Below, one piece after another: positions 36,007 through 43,835 of a stretch of DNA of 64,000 nucleotides. The notes beneath the pieces were generated by a model. The model saw nothing but the letters and a program-made list of their open reading frames with translations. It ran no database searches and was not told the DNA's origin. The translations under genes and the position numbers were made by a program. The DNA comes from Arthrobacter sp. 135MFCol5.1 (lineage in GTDB: Bacteria > Actinomycetota > Actinomycetes > Actinomycetales > Micrococcaceae): positions 62,001-126,000 of the forward strand of contig NZ_KB895456.1 of NCBI RefSeq assembly GCF_000374865.1. Reading direction: 5' to 3'. Numbering within the stretch: the stretch's first letter is position 1; each line of letters starts with the position of its first letter.

Positions 36007-37692
36007 TCAGTGGAAGAAGTGCCGGGCTCCGGTGAAGTACATGGTGATGCCGGCCGCGTTGGCTGCCGCGATGACTTCCTCGTCGCGGACCGAGCCACCG
36101 GGCTGGACTACGGCGCGGACACCGGCGTCGATCAGGATCTGCAGGCCATCGGCGAACGGGAAGAACGCGTCCGAAGCCGCCACGGCACCGCGGGCGCGCT
36201 CAGGTGCGCCGCTCGCGTCCGCATTCGAGGCGCCGCCGGCGCCGTCGACGTCGGAGGCAACCTCCACGCCCAGCGTGTTGGCCCGCTCAACGGCCAGGCG
36301 ACAGGAATCGAGCCGGTTCACCTGGCCCATGCCGATGCCCACGGCTGCGCCGTTGTCGGCAATCAGGATGGCGTTCGACTTCGCGGCCCGGCACGCGGTC
36401 CAGGCGAAGGCGAGGTCTGCGAGGGTCTTCTCATCCGCGGCCTCACCGGCGGCGAGGGTCCAGTTGGCGGGGTTGTCGCCGTCGGCGTCCACCTTGTCGC
36501 TGACCTGGACCAGCATGCCACCGGATACCTGGCGGAACTCCGTCGGATACCGGCCGTAGCCTTCGGGGAGGGCAAGCAGGCGGATGTTCTTCTTTTTGGA
36601 CAGGATCTCCACGGCCTCGGGTTCAAAGCCGGGGGCGATGACGACCTCGGTGAAGATGTCCTTGACGGTGTTGGCCATGCCGGCGGTGACGGTGCGGTTG
36701 GCCGCGATGACGCCGCCGAATGCGGAGACGGGGTCGCAGGCGTGGGCCTTGGCGTGTGCGTCGGCGATGGGGTCGGCGGCGTCCGCGGAGCCGACGGCAA
36801 CACCGCAGGGGTTGGCGTGCTTAATGATGGCGACGGCGGGTTCGCTGAAGTCGTAGGCGGCGCGCAGGGCGGCGTCGGCATCCACGAAGTTGTTGTAACT
36901 CATGGCTTTGCCGTGCAGCTGGTCCGCCTGGGCGATGCCCACCGGCGCAGCCTTGTCCACGTAGAGTGCCGCCTGCTGGTGCGGGTTCTCGCCGTAGCGC
37001 AGGACCTCCGAGCGTTCCAGGGAGAGGCCCGCGTAGGCAGGCCAGTCGATGACGCCGTCGCCGTCTTCATCCAGGAACTGGCTGGCGGTCCAGGTGGCCA
37101 CTGCGTTGTCGTACGCGGCGGTGTGGGCGAACGCCTTGGCAGCGAGGCGGCGGCGGGTCTTCAGGTCGAAGCCGCCGGCGGCAGCGGCCTCAACCACCTG
37201 ACCGTAGAAGGTCGGGTCCACCACAATGGCGACAGCGGCATGGTTCTTCGCGGCAGAGCGGACCATGGCGGGGCCCCCGATGTCGATCTGCTCAACGACA
37301 TCGTCCTGCGCGGCACCGGACTTCACCGTCTCCACGAACGGGTAGAGGTTCACCACCACCAGGTCGAAAGCCTCAATGTCCATGCTTTCGAGCGTCTCCA
37401 TGTGGGCGGGGACGCGGCGGTCGGCCAGGATGCCGCCGTGGACGCGGGGGTGCAGCGTCTTGACGCGTCCATCCAGCATTTCCGGGGAACCGGTGACTTC
37501 CTCAACCTCTTGCACGGGGATGCCGGCGGCGGCGATCTTCTTGGCCGTGGAACCGGTGGAGACGAGCTTCACGCCGGCCGCGTGCAGGCCCGTAGCGAGT
37601 TCCTCCAGACCGGTTTTGTCGTACACCGAGATGAGGGCCCGGCGGATGGGTACACGGTCAATGGATACGCGCTCATGCTGCGTGAAGCTCAC
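36007..37692 (-). CDS. purH: AICAR transformylase / IMP cyclohydrolase
   Basis: Bifunctional enzyme for the last two steps of IMP synthesis, using 10-formyl-THF. 561 residues. The N-terminal cyclohydrolase (MGS-like) domain has [14 protein letters not shown] and STGSTAKKI. The transformylase domain has [14 protein letters not shown], the Lys-His pair in [12 protein letters not shown] and the C-terminal [16 protein letters not shown] loop of ~17 small residues ([14 protein letters not shown], near residues 480-495) before [16 protein letters not shown] is longer than usual. GTG start with GGAGA 6 nt upstream. Its substrate ZMP is the signal read by the riboswitch on glyA. Confidence 0.96.
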   Translation of the reverse strand: MSFTQHERVSIDRVPIRRALISVYDKTGLEELATGLHAAGVKLVSTGSTAKKIAAAGIPVQEVEEVTGSPEMLDGRVKTLHPRVHGGILADRRVPAHMETLESMDIEAFDLVVVNLYPFVETVKSGAAQDDVVEQIDIGGPAMVRSAAKNHAAVAIVVDPTFYGQVVEAAAAGGFDLKTRRRLAAKAFAHTAAYDNAVATWTASQFLDEDGDGVIDWPAYAGLSLERSEVLRYGENPHQQAALYVDKAAPVGIAQADQLHGKAMSYNNFVDADAALRAAYDFSEPAVAIIKHANPCGVAVGSADAADPIADAHAKAHACDPVSAFGGVIAANRTVTAGMANTVKDIFTEVVIAPGFEPEAVEILSKKKNIRLLALPEGYGRYPTEFRQVSGGMLVQVSDKVDADGDNPANWTLAAGEAADEKTLADLAFAWTACRAAKSNAILIADNGAAVGIGMGQVNRLDSCRLAVERANTLGVEVASDVDGAGGASNADASGAPERARGAVAASDAFFPFADGLQILIDAGVRAVVQPGGSVRDEEVIAAANAAGITMYFTGARHFFH

Positions 37693-37811
37693 AAATGTCT
37701 CCGTCTTATCTCGCGGAACAGGGCCGCGGTTGGTGGGGATACGGCCAGTTTATCGCGAAGGCAGCGGTTACCCCCTGTGTGCTCCGGAGTGTGAACGTCC
37801 GCGGGCCCGGA

Positions 37812-37817
37812 TAGAGT
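37812..37817 (+). promoter_or_regulatory. -10 box upstream of the MFS gene
   Basis: TAGAGT, 19 nt before the ATG and followed by AGGAGG, so the leader is very short but includes a ribosome site. Confidence 0.4.
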
Positions 37818-37835
37818 CTTCAGCAGGAGGCGGCG

Positions 37836-39188
37836 ATGAATACTTACACCACTGTGCCCAGCGGCGAACAGGTGGTCCAGGAACTGCCCTGGCGATGGAA
37901 AGTCCAGGGCAGGATATTCCTGATCGGGGGCCTCGGCTTCATGTTCGACGCCTGGGACGTGACCCTTAATGGCATCCTCATCCCGCTGCTGTCCACGCAT
38001 TGGGCCCTGACACCGGGCGAGGCCGCATGGGTGGGTACGGCCAACCTGATCGGGATGGCCCTCGGGGCGTTCGCCTGGGGCACCATTGCGGACACCGTGG
38101 GCCGCAAGAAGGCGTTCACGGCCACGCTGCTCCTGTTTTCCATCTTCACCGTACTGGGCGCTTTCTCACCCGACTTCATGTGGTTCTGCATCTTCAGGTT
38201 CCTGGCTGGTTTCGGACTGGGCGGCTGCATTCCGGTGGACTACGCCCTGGTGGGTGAGTTCACGCCGCGGAAGCAGCGCGGCAAGGTCCTGACGGCCATG
38301 GACGGCTGGTGGCCCATTGGCGCGGCCCTGGCCGGGTTCGTCTCGGCCGGCCTGGTGGCCCTGAACGGTGACTGGCGACTGACCATGCTGGTGATGGTGC
38401 TCCCGGCCCTGCTGGTGTTCTGGGTCCGGCGGAGCGTCCCCGAGTCCCCCTTGTTCCTGATCCGAAAGGGCCGGCGGGAAGAAGCGGCCAGGATTATTGA
38501 CGGGCTGGTGGTGGCCACAGGCGCCGAATCCCGGGCCTACAGCCTGCCCGATGCCAAGGATGCCCCGAGGCTTTCGGCCGGCAGCGCCTGGACCCAGCTG
38601 CGCTCTGTCTGGCAGTTCAACTGGAAAATCACCACCGCCGCCTGGGCCCTGTTCTTCAGCATCCTGCTGGTCTATTACCTGTCCCTGACCTGGATGCCCA
38701 GGATCCTGATCGGCGCCGGATTCGCCGAGTACAAGGCGTTCGTCACCACGGCGTCCATGGCCGCCGTCGGCTTCCTCGGCGTGGTGGCGGCAGCCCTGCT
38801 CGTGGAACGTGTGGGGCGCAAGTGGATCCTGGCCATCACCGGACCGCTGTCCGCCCTGACCCTGGTGATCGTGGCGTTCGTGGTGGACATTCCCACGGCC
38901 GCGGTGTTCTGGCTGCTGGTCTTCGGGTTCGTGGTGCAGGTGGCCATCCCGGTGCTCTATGCGTACGTCTCCGAGCTCTACCCCACGGAACTGCGGGGCA
39001 GCGGCTTTGGCTGGGCATCAACGTTTTCCCGCCTGGGCGCCGGCTTTGGGCCGCTGATCTTCGCCAACTACTTTTGGCCGGAACTGGGCCTCGCCACGTC
39101 CTTTGCGCTGGCGGGTGCCCTGGTGCTGCTGTCGGTGCTGTGGATGGCTTTCTTCTCCCCGGAAACCCGCCAGCGCCGCCTCCAGTAG
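37836..39188 (+). CDS. MFS transporter (sugar/acid symporter-like)
   Basis: A 450-residue major facilitator with 12 predicted helices. MFS signatures are visible: GTIADTVGRKKAF after helix 2, FRFLAGFGLGGCIPVDYALVGEF for helices 4-5, SPLFLIRKGRREEA in the central loop, and YVSELYPTELRGSGFG in the second half. This pattern fits the sugar porter/AAHS-like branch that includes niacin, benzoate and 4-hydroxybenzoate carriers. The substrate is not known. It is transcribed against purN and purH, between which it lies. Confidence 0.9.
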   Translation: MNTYTTVPSGEQVVQELPWRWKVQGRIFLIGGLGFMFDAWDVTLNGILIPLLSTHWALTPGEAAWVGTANLIGMALGAFAWGTIADTVGRKKAFTATLLLFSIFTVLGAFSPDFMWFCIFRFLAGFGLGGCIPVDYALVGEFTPRKQRGKVLTAMDGWWPIGAALAGFVSAGLVALNGDWRLTMLVMVLPALLVFWVRRSVPESPLFLIRKGRREEAARIIDGLVVATGAESRAYSLPDAKDAPRLSAGSAWTQLRSVWQFNWKITTAAWALFFSILLVYYLSLTWMPRILIGAGFAEYKAFVTTASMAAVGFLGVVAAALLVERVGRKWILAITGPLSALTLVIVAFVVDIPTAAVFWLLVFGFVVQVAIPVLYAYVSELYPTELRGSGFGWASTFSRLGAGFGPLIFANYFWPELGLATSFALAGALVLLSVLWMAFFSPETRQRRLQ

Positions 39189-39197
39189 GGTTGACCG

Positions 39198-39773
39198 CTA
39201 CGCGTACGAGGGGTCTGCGGCGAGGGCGGCCAGGGTGGACACCAGCAGCCGGCGCTCCACGACCTTGATGCGCTCGTGCAGCGTCTCCTCGGTGTCCGAG
39301 TCCTCGATGGTCACGGCCTCCTGGGCAATGATGGGCCCGGTGTCAACGCCGGCGTCGGCCCAGTGCACGGTGCAGCCGGTCACCTTCACGCCGTAGGCCA
39401 TGGCATCCCGTACGCCGTGGGCCCCGGGAAAGGCCGGCAGCAGGGCGGGGTGGGTGTTCAGGTACCTGCCCTTGAATGCGTCAATGAACTCGGGGCTGAC
39501 GATCCGCATGAAGCCGGAGGACACCACCACGTCTGGCTTGAAGGCGGCCACGGCCTCGGTCAGGGCGGCGTTCCAGTCCGCACGGTCCCGGTACGACCTG
39601 AAGTCCACCACAAACGTGGGGATGCCTGCCGCGGCGGAACGTTCGACGCCGAAGGTCCCCTCCCTGTCGGCCCCCACCGCGGCGATTTCCACGTCGAGTT
39701 CCCCCGCCTTGACGGCGTCGATGACTGCTTGGAGATTGGACCCGGTGCCGGAGACGAGGACGACGATACGCAT
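39198..39773 (-). CDS. purN: phosphoribosylglycinamide formyltransferase
   Basis: Transfers the formyl group of 10-formyl-THF to GAR in purine synthesis. 191 residues. N-terminal phosphate-binding MRIVVLVSGTGSNLQAVID, folate-site FMRIVSPEFIDAF, and the catalytic Asn-His-Asp in YLNTHPALLPAFPGAHG and HWADAGVDTGPII. Start fixed by a leaderless -10 box 7 nt upstream. In mycobacteria purN is adjacent to purH. Here an MFS gene separates them. Confidence 0.96.
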   Translation of the reverse strand: MRIVVLVSGTGSNLQAVIDAVKAGELDVEIAAVGADREGTFGVERSAAAGIPTFVVDFRSYRDRADWNAALTEAVAAFKPDVVVSSGFMRIVSPEFIDAFKGRYLNTHPALLPAFPGAHGVRDAMAYGVKVTGCTVHWADAGVDTGPIIAQEAVTIEDSDTEETLHERIKVVERRLLVSTLAALAADPSYA

Positions 39774-39779
39774 TGGTCC

Positions 39780-39785
39780 AGCTTA
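39780..39785 (-). promoter_or_regulatory. -10 box of leaderless purN promoter
   Basis: TAAGCT on the minus strand ends 7 nt before the purN ATG. It lies back to back with the box for the divergent membrane-protein gene, 15 nt away. Confidence 0.5.
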
Positions 39786-39799
39786 GGTGCACGCTCGCG

Positions 39800-39805
39800 T
39801 ACGCT
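39800..39805 (+). promoter_or_regulatory. -10 box of leaderless promoter, 143-aa membrane protein
   Basis: TACGCT ends 8 nt before the ATG at 39813. No Shine-Dalgarno sequence. Confidence 0.5.
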
Positions 39806-39812
39806 GGAAAAC

Positions 39813-40244
39813 ATGAACAGCCAACCGGGCCGGGGCGTCCAGCAACAGGCCAAACCCCCGCTCAGCGAGGCAGCAAAGGCCTCCCGCACCAAGACCTTTG
39901 CCCTGTTCCGGATGTTTCTGGTTTCGGTCCTCGGCGCTCTGTTCGTCTACCAGTTGGACGTCAGCTACCTGTGGTTGTCAACTGTCCTCACGGCAGCCGG
40001 CCTGGCCCTGGGGATCTCCCTGCTGGTCAGGGCTATCCGGTTGAAGGAATCAAAACTGGTCCTGGTTGGCACCATCTCGGGCCTGGTGATGGCCGTGGTC
40101 ATGGTGCCGCTGCTCGTGACCGCCATGGTCTTCTTCAACCAGGTGCGCGACTACCAAGGATGCATGGGACGGGCGCTGACGGACCGGGCGACTAATGCGT
40201 GCGTGACGCAGTTCCAAAATTTCTTACCCACCAAAGTGGGTTAG
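39813..40244 (+). CDS. hypothetical membrane protein (3 TM)
   Basis: A 143-residue protein with three hydrophobic helices (MFLVSVLGALFVYQLDV, WLSTVLTAAGLALGISLL and LVLVGTISGLVMAVVMVPLLV), a polar N-terminus, and a short C-terminal extracellular segment with two Cys (YQGCMGRALTDRATNACVTQ). These could form a disulfide. No family recognised. The frame is open upstream, across purN, but the leaderless box fixes the ATG at 39813. It sits between perM and purN on the opposite strand. Confidence 0.75.
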   Translation: MNSQPGRGVQQQAKPPLSEAAKASRTKTFALFRMFLVSVLGALFVYQLDVSYLWLSTVLTAAGLALGISLLVRAIRLKESKLVLVGTISGLVMAVVMVPLLVTAMVFFNQVRDYQGCMGRALTDRATNACVTQFQNFLPTKVG

Positions 40245-40260
40245 CGCGCCGGCGAAGCGC

Positions 40261-41577
40261 CTAGCTGACGAGTTCGGCGTCCCGTTCCGCGGCCCCGCTT
40301 TCCTCACGTTCCAGCCACGGCCCGGCCGCGTAGCCAATGACGACGCCGATGCCGACCTCGGCCGCCACCCACAGGCCGGTCCAGAGCGGGTCGGGTCCGA
40401 TATCCGTTAGTCGGCCGAGTCCCGCGGACCCCCGCGCCACCCAGGAAAGGCACATCGTCAACACCCCGGCGGCCAGCCCGGTGAGTGCCCCGAGCACCAG
40501 GGTGGAAACGGTGGCGGTGAACCAGCGTGCATGGATCTTGATGGCGAGCCATTCGTCGAAGTGGTTCTCCCCCTCCCGAAGGAACCACCACCCGGCCACG
40601 ACGCCGGCCAGCACCGGTACGAGCAACGCCACGAACGCGTAGTCCATGGGGCCGGACGGGATGGCCGCCAGGACCGGAACGGATGGCATGGGCCCCACCG
40701 CGGTGCCCAGCGGCCCCGCCTGGGACCCCACGCCCATGGCGAAACCGGCGCCTGAGGTCCAGGCGAGGGCGAAAACCACCAGGTTCGGCAGGAAGCCGAG
40801 CTGCGCGATGGTGAGGGCGGCGCCTCCTACCGGACCGGCGTCGAGCGCCTCATAGACAGAAACCACGAGGTTCCAGTGGATGAACAGGTCCACGGCCAGC
40901 AGCACTGCGGCCAAGGTAAGGGCCGACACCACGGCCACGAAGCCGGCCTTCGCGGCAGAGCCAAAGTATGAGCCCGCCCAGCGGGAGTGCTGGCTGGTGC
41001 GCGAAATCCAGTCCACCGCGTCGACGCCGATGAGCCGGCTCCAGGAGCCTGCTTCCCTGCGGGCGCCGATCACCATGCCGAGTCCGTAGGGAATGAGCGG
41101 CACCAGCATGGCATACCAGAGATTGATGACGACGTCGGTGCTGCGGCACACGAAACCGGTGGCTGCACCGAAGGCGGCGTAAACCAGCCATGAGCCCAGC
41201 AGGGCCTGCCATAGCTGGTCGGTGTAGGAGGCCCGGGCCAGGCGGCGGCCGGCGCGCCAGGCCAGCAGGAAGGGGATCAGGGTCAGGCCGAGGGGAATCA
41301 GGTTCAGGATGTCCGAGCCGGCATGAGCTGCCGGGGCCGGCCCCGCTCCCGTGAGTTCCAGTGGCACGCCATGGACCAGGAGCCAGGACTGGCCGGCCAA
41401 ACGGGCCAATACCTCGAACTGCCCGTTCTGGAAACCCGCAGTGGCCCAGACGGCGACAATGGGGGCTATCACCACCAGCGCGGAAATGACGGCCGCCTGT
41501 GCTGTTTCAAGGGCGCCCTGCAGCCACAACGGCATGGGGAGGCCACGGTTTCCGGTCTGATCAGCACGCAGTTTCAT
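40261..41577 (-). CDS. perM: PerM-like DUF6350 family membrane protein
   Basis: A 438-residue integral membrane protein with about ten hydrophobic segments (for example AAVISALVVIAPIVAVWA and FVALLVPVLAGVVAGWWFL) and a short charged C-terminus. Length, topology and position upstream of purN match DUF6350/PerM of mycobacteria, a protein needed for cell division and persistence. The frame runs on upstream through noncoding DNA, but the ATG at 41577 has GGAAG in front and starts the conserved part. Family placement rests on context and architecture, so confidence in the name is moderate. Confidence 0.75.
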   Translation of the reverse strand: MKLRADQTGNRGLPMPLWLQGALETAQAAVISALVVIAPIVAVWATAGFQNGQFEVLARLAGQSWLLVHGVPLELTGAGPAPAAHAGSDILNLIPLGLTLIPFLLAWRAGRRLARASYTDQLWQALLGSWLVYAAFGAATGFVCRSTDVVINLWYAMLVPLIPYGLGMVIGARREAGSWSRLIGVDAVDWISRTSQHSRWAGSYFGSAAKAGFVAVVSALTLAAVLLAVDLFIHWNLVVSVYEALDAGPVGGAALTIAQLGFLPNLVVFALAWTSGAGFAMGVGSQAGPLGTAVGPMPSVPVLAAIPSGPMDYAFVALLVPVLAGVVAGWWFLREGENHFDEWLAIKIHARWFTATVSTLVLGALTGLAAGVLTMCLSWVARGSAGLGRLTDIGPDPLWTGLWVAAEVGIGVVIGYAAGPWLEREESGAAERDAELVS

Positions 41578-41778
41578 CGTCTTCCATGGTGTCACGCCGG
41601 GTGCCTCCTGCCCGCGAACGACAGGCTCCGCGGCGGCACTGGGTGAACAATCAAGTGGGGATGCGACCGGCGCTTTTCCAAGGGCCTCGCCGTAAAATTG
41701 GTATCTAAACCAACACCCGCCCACCCGGGCGCAGTGCGATGTGTTTCGGCGCCGGACATTTGCCGCGCCGGCCAATGA

Positions 41779-41936
41779 CCCGGATCCGTAAACCGGGAAA
41801 CAGGAGCCGCGAATGAGAGATGAACCGTAAGTTCTGACGATATTCGTCCTACTGGCTGGTGCACCCACGGCATACAGCGTGGTTGCACCAGCGCTTAACG
41901 GTGCGGCGCCGGGAACCCCCAAGGTTCCCGGCGCCG
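41779..41936 (+). ncRNA. candidate structured RNA or attenuated leader
   Basis: In the 380-nt gene-free stretch between perM and the PRC-barrel gene, the plus strand can form four hairpins in a row. They are CCCGG/CCGGG (41779-41797), GACGA-TAT-TCGTC (41836-41848), a 14-pair hairpin GCTGGTGCA(C)CCACG / CGTGG(T)TGCACCAGC (41855-41892), and the terminator at 41904-41936. Between the first two lies a five-codon ORF, MRDEP-stop (41813-41830), with AGGAG 6 nt upstream. No plus-strand gene follows closely. I do not recognise the RNA class. A 38-nt hairpin plus terminator suggests a small RNA. Confidence 0.45.
41904..41936. terminator. bidirectional terminator, candidate RNA and PRC-barrel gene
   Basis: Perfect 14-bp stem CGGCGCCGGGAACC with loop CCCAA. 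Lies 22 nt after the PRC-barrel gene stop on the minus strand and ends the candidate RNA on the plus strand. Confidence 0.85.
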
Positions 41937-41957
41937 TTCACTGCCAAAGGGGCCAGG

Positions 41958-42425
41958 TCAGTGGCCGTACTTCCGAAGCCTGGGTGCGGTGTCCCGTTCG
42001 GAGCTGATTCCGGCGGTGGGGGTGCCGGCGTTCAGGTCGGCGTCGCCCTGCAGGTCCACGTCTCCGGCGTCGGAGTCCATGCCGGTCCGGGCTTCCGAAT
42101 ACGTCCGTGCGCCGCGGTCGTAGTACGTGTACAGCCGGTCCTCTTCTTCAGGGGTGAGGTGGCCGTCAGCGTCCACCCGGGGAGCGTCCTTCACGTGCTC
42201 CTTGGTGAACGGGACCACCAGGTCCTCTCCCTCGCTGCGGGCCCCTTCGACCGGGACGAAGGTCTCGGACGTGCCAAAGAGGCCGGTCTTGACGGTGACC
42301 CAAGTGGGCTCGCCCGTGTCGTCGTCAGCGTACAGCTGGCCGATCGAGCCGATCTTCGCACCATCGGTACCCACGACGTTGCCGCCCTTGGCCAGCAGGC
42401 TTTCGAGGTTTTCCCTGTTGAGCAT
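41958..42425 (-). CDS. PRC-barrel domain protein
   Basis: A 155-residue soluble protein starting at MLNRENLESLLAKGGNVV, behind AAGGAGA. The PRC-barrel fold spans about residues 10-85 (DGAKIGSIGQLYADDDTG, PTWVTVKTGLFGTSETFVPVEGA). HLTPEEEDRLYTYYDRG and an acidic, flexible tail with a short basic end (RLRKYGH) follow. Such proteins are common in Arthrobacter and are often linked to stress, but their function is not known. The ORF is open upstream of the chosen start without homology. Confidence 0.85.
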   Translation of the reverse strand: MLNRENLESLLAKGGNVVGTDGAKIGSIGQLYADDDTGEPTWVTVKTGLFGTSETFVPVEGARSEGEDLVVPFTKEHVKDAPRVDADGHLTPEEEDRLYTYYDRGARTYSEARTGMDSDAGDVDLQGDADLNAGTPTAGISSERDTAPRLRKYGH

Positions 42426-42542
42426 GACGTCTCCTTGGTTGTGTCTTAGTACCGGGTTTGCCAGCCCGGAGCCCGGGCACCGGGTCACCCCGGTGTCCGG
42501 CCCCTGCCCCGGCTGCTTGAGGCTAGTGCTGGCTACCCGTTT

Positions 42543-42572
42543 AACGTAAGCATGCTTAGCATCAAATGCCAA
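42543..42572 (-). promoter_or_regulatory. promoter of the PRC-barrel gene
   Basis: Minus strand -35 TTGGCA (42572-42567), 18-nt spacer, -10 TACGTT (42548-42543). It lies in an AT-richer imperfect palindrome (GTAAGC ... GCTTAC). The leader is ~110 nt. Confidence 0.5.
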
Positions 42573-42680
42573 GCTTACTTAGTAGTTTTCCTGGTTGAGG
42601 GGGCAGCTGTTCACCCAACCTTTCCCTGCGGGTCATGCCCCCTCCCCCGCCATTTCAAGGCGGCCACCCACGGTTGAAGG

Positions 42681-43835
42681 GTGAGGATCGCAATCGTTGC
42701 CGAATCATTTTTGCCGCTGATGAATGGCGTCACCCATTCAATCCTGCGGGTCCTGGACCACCTCCAGGACCGGGGCGACGACGTCCTGGTCATCGCCCCG
42801 TCCGCCCATGACGGACAGGCGCCGGGACGGGTCAAGGGCGCTGCGGTCCACCGGCTTCCCGCGGTTCCGCTGGCGGGATACACGAACGTGCGGGTGGCAC
42901 TGGGAGGTGTGTACCGGGTCAAGCGAATCCTTGCCGAGTACGCCCCTGACGTGGTGCACCTTGCCTCGCCGTTCGTGCTGGGCTGGCGGGCCGCCCAGGC
43001 TGCCCATCAGCTCGGCATCCCGTCGGTGGCCATCTACCAGACCGAGGTTCCCAGTTACGCCGCCCGGTACGGAGTGCCGTTCCTGGAGAACTGGGCCTGG
43101 AACCGGGTCGAGAACATCCACCTGCTGGCCACCCGCACCCTGGTGCCGTCCACGTTCGCGCTGAACCAGTTGCGCGGGCGGGGGATCCCCCGGGTGCGGA
43201 TGTGGCGGCGCGGGGTGGACACCGCGCGGTTCTCGCCGGGAAAGCGCGACGACGGGTGGCGGGCTTCGGTTGCCCCCGGCGGCGAGCGGATCATCGGCTA
43301 CGTCGGCCGGCTCGCGGTGGAAAAGCAGGTGGAAGACCTTGCCGCGCTGGCCGGGCTCCCCAACTCGAAGCTGGTGGTGGTGGGCGACGGGCCGCAGCGG
43401 GCCGCACTGGAAGCCGCGCTCCCCGGTGCAGCCTTCACGGGATTCCTGGGCGGTGATGAGTTGGCACGCGCCGTGGCGTCGTTCGACTTGTTCGTCCATC
43501 CGGGCGAGTTCGAAACCTTCTGCCAAACCATCCAGGAGGCCATGGCATCGGGCGTGCCGGTGGTGGCCACGGGCCGGGGCGGCCCCCTGGATCTGGTCGA
43601 GAATTCACGGACGGGTTGGCTGTACGAGCCGGGCGACTTGTCCGCCATGCGTGCCCGTGTGCAGGACCTGATGGGCGACGATGCCAAGCGCCGCGCGTTC
43701 GCCGCCGCGGCACACGCCTCCGTGCAGGACCGAACCTGGCCCGCCCTCTGCACCGAACTGGTGCAGCACTACGCCGACGTCATCGCGGACGTCCAGATGG
43801 CAACGGCGGTCAACAGCAAGGGAGCAACCCTGTGA
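42681..43835 (+). CDS. GT4 glycosyltransferase, MgtA-like mannosyltransferase
   Basis: A 384-residue GT-B glycosyltransferase of family 4. N-terminal MRIAIVAESFLPLMNGVTHSI, acceptor loop IYQTEVPSYAARYG, RRGVDTARFSP, and the C-terminal nucleotide-sugar site HPGEFETFCQTIQEAMASG (the EX7E motif) are all present. This pattern is typical of actinobacterial MgtA/PimB-type GDP-mannose-dependent transferases. In Corynebacterium, MgtA mannosylates a glucuronosyl-diacylglycerol. The next gene, overlapping by 4 nt, is a UDP-glucose dehydrogenase that could supply the glucuronate. GTG start. Confidence 0.85.
   Translation: MRIAIVAESFLPLMNGVTHSILRVLDHLQDRGDDVLVIAPSAHDGQAPGRVKGAAVHRLPAVPLAGYTNVRVALGGVYRVKRILAEYAPDVVHLASPFVLGWRAAQAAHQLGIPSVAIYQTEVPSYAARYGVPFLENWAWNRVENIHLLATRTLVPSTFALNQLRGRGIPRVRMWRRGVDTARFSPGKRDDGWRASVAPGGERIIGYVGRLAVEKQVEDLAALAGLPNSKLVVVGDGPQRAALEAALPGAAFTGFLGGDELARAVASFDLFVHPGEFETFCQTIQEAMASGVPVVATGRGGPLDLVENSRTGWLYEPGDLSAMRARVQDLMGDDAKRRAFAAAAHASVQDRTWPALCTELVQHYADVIADVQMATAVNSKGATL

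Noticed and set aside
41820..41895. ATG at 41820 with TTC-TGA-C, resembling a prfB-type +1 frameshift leading to a 20-codon extension
   Set aside because: Only five codons precede the stop, the ribosome site spacing is too long (13 nt), and the extension is the hairpin sequence itself. The MRDEP ORF at 41813 has the better ribosome site.
41859..42449. Plus-strand ORF over the gap and the PRC-barrel gene
   Set aside because: It runs through a terminator hairpin and antisense to a conserved PRC-barrel domain; no recognisable protein features.
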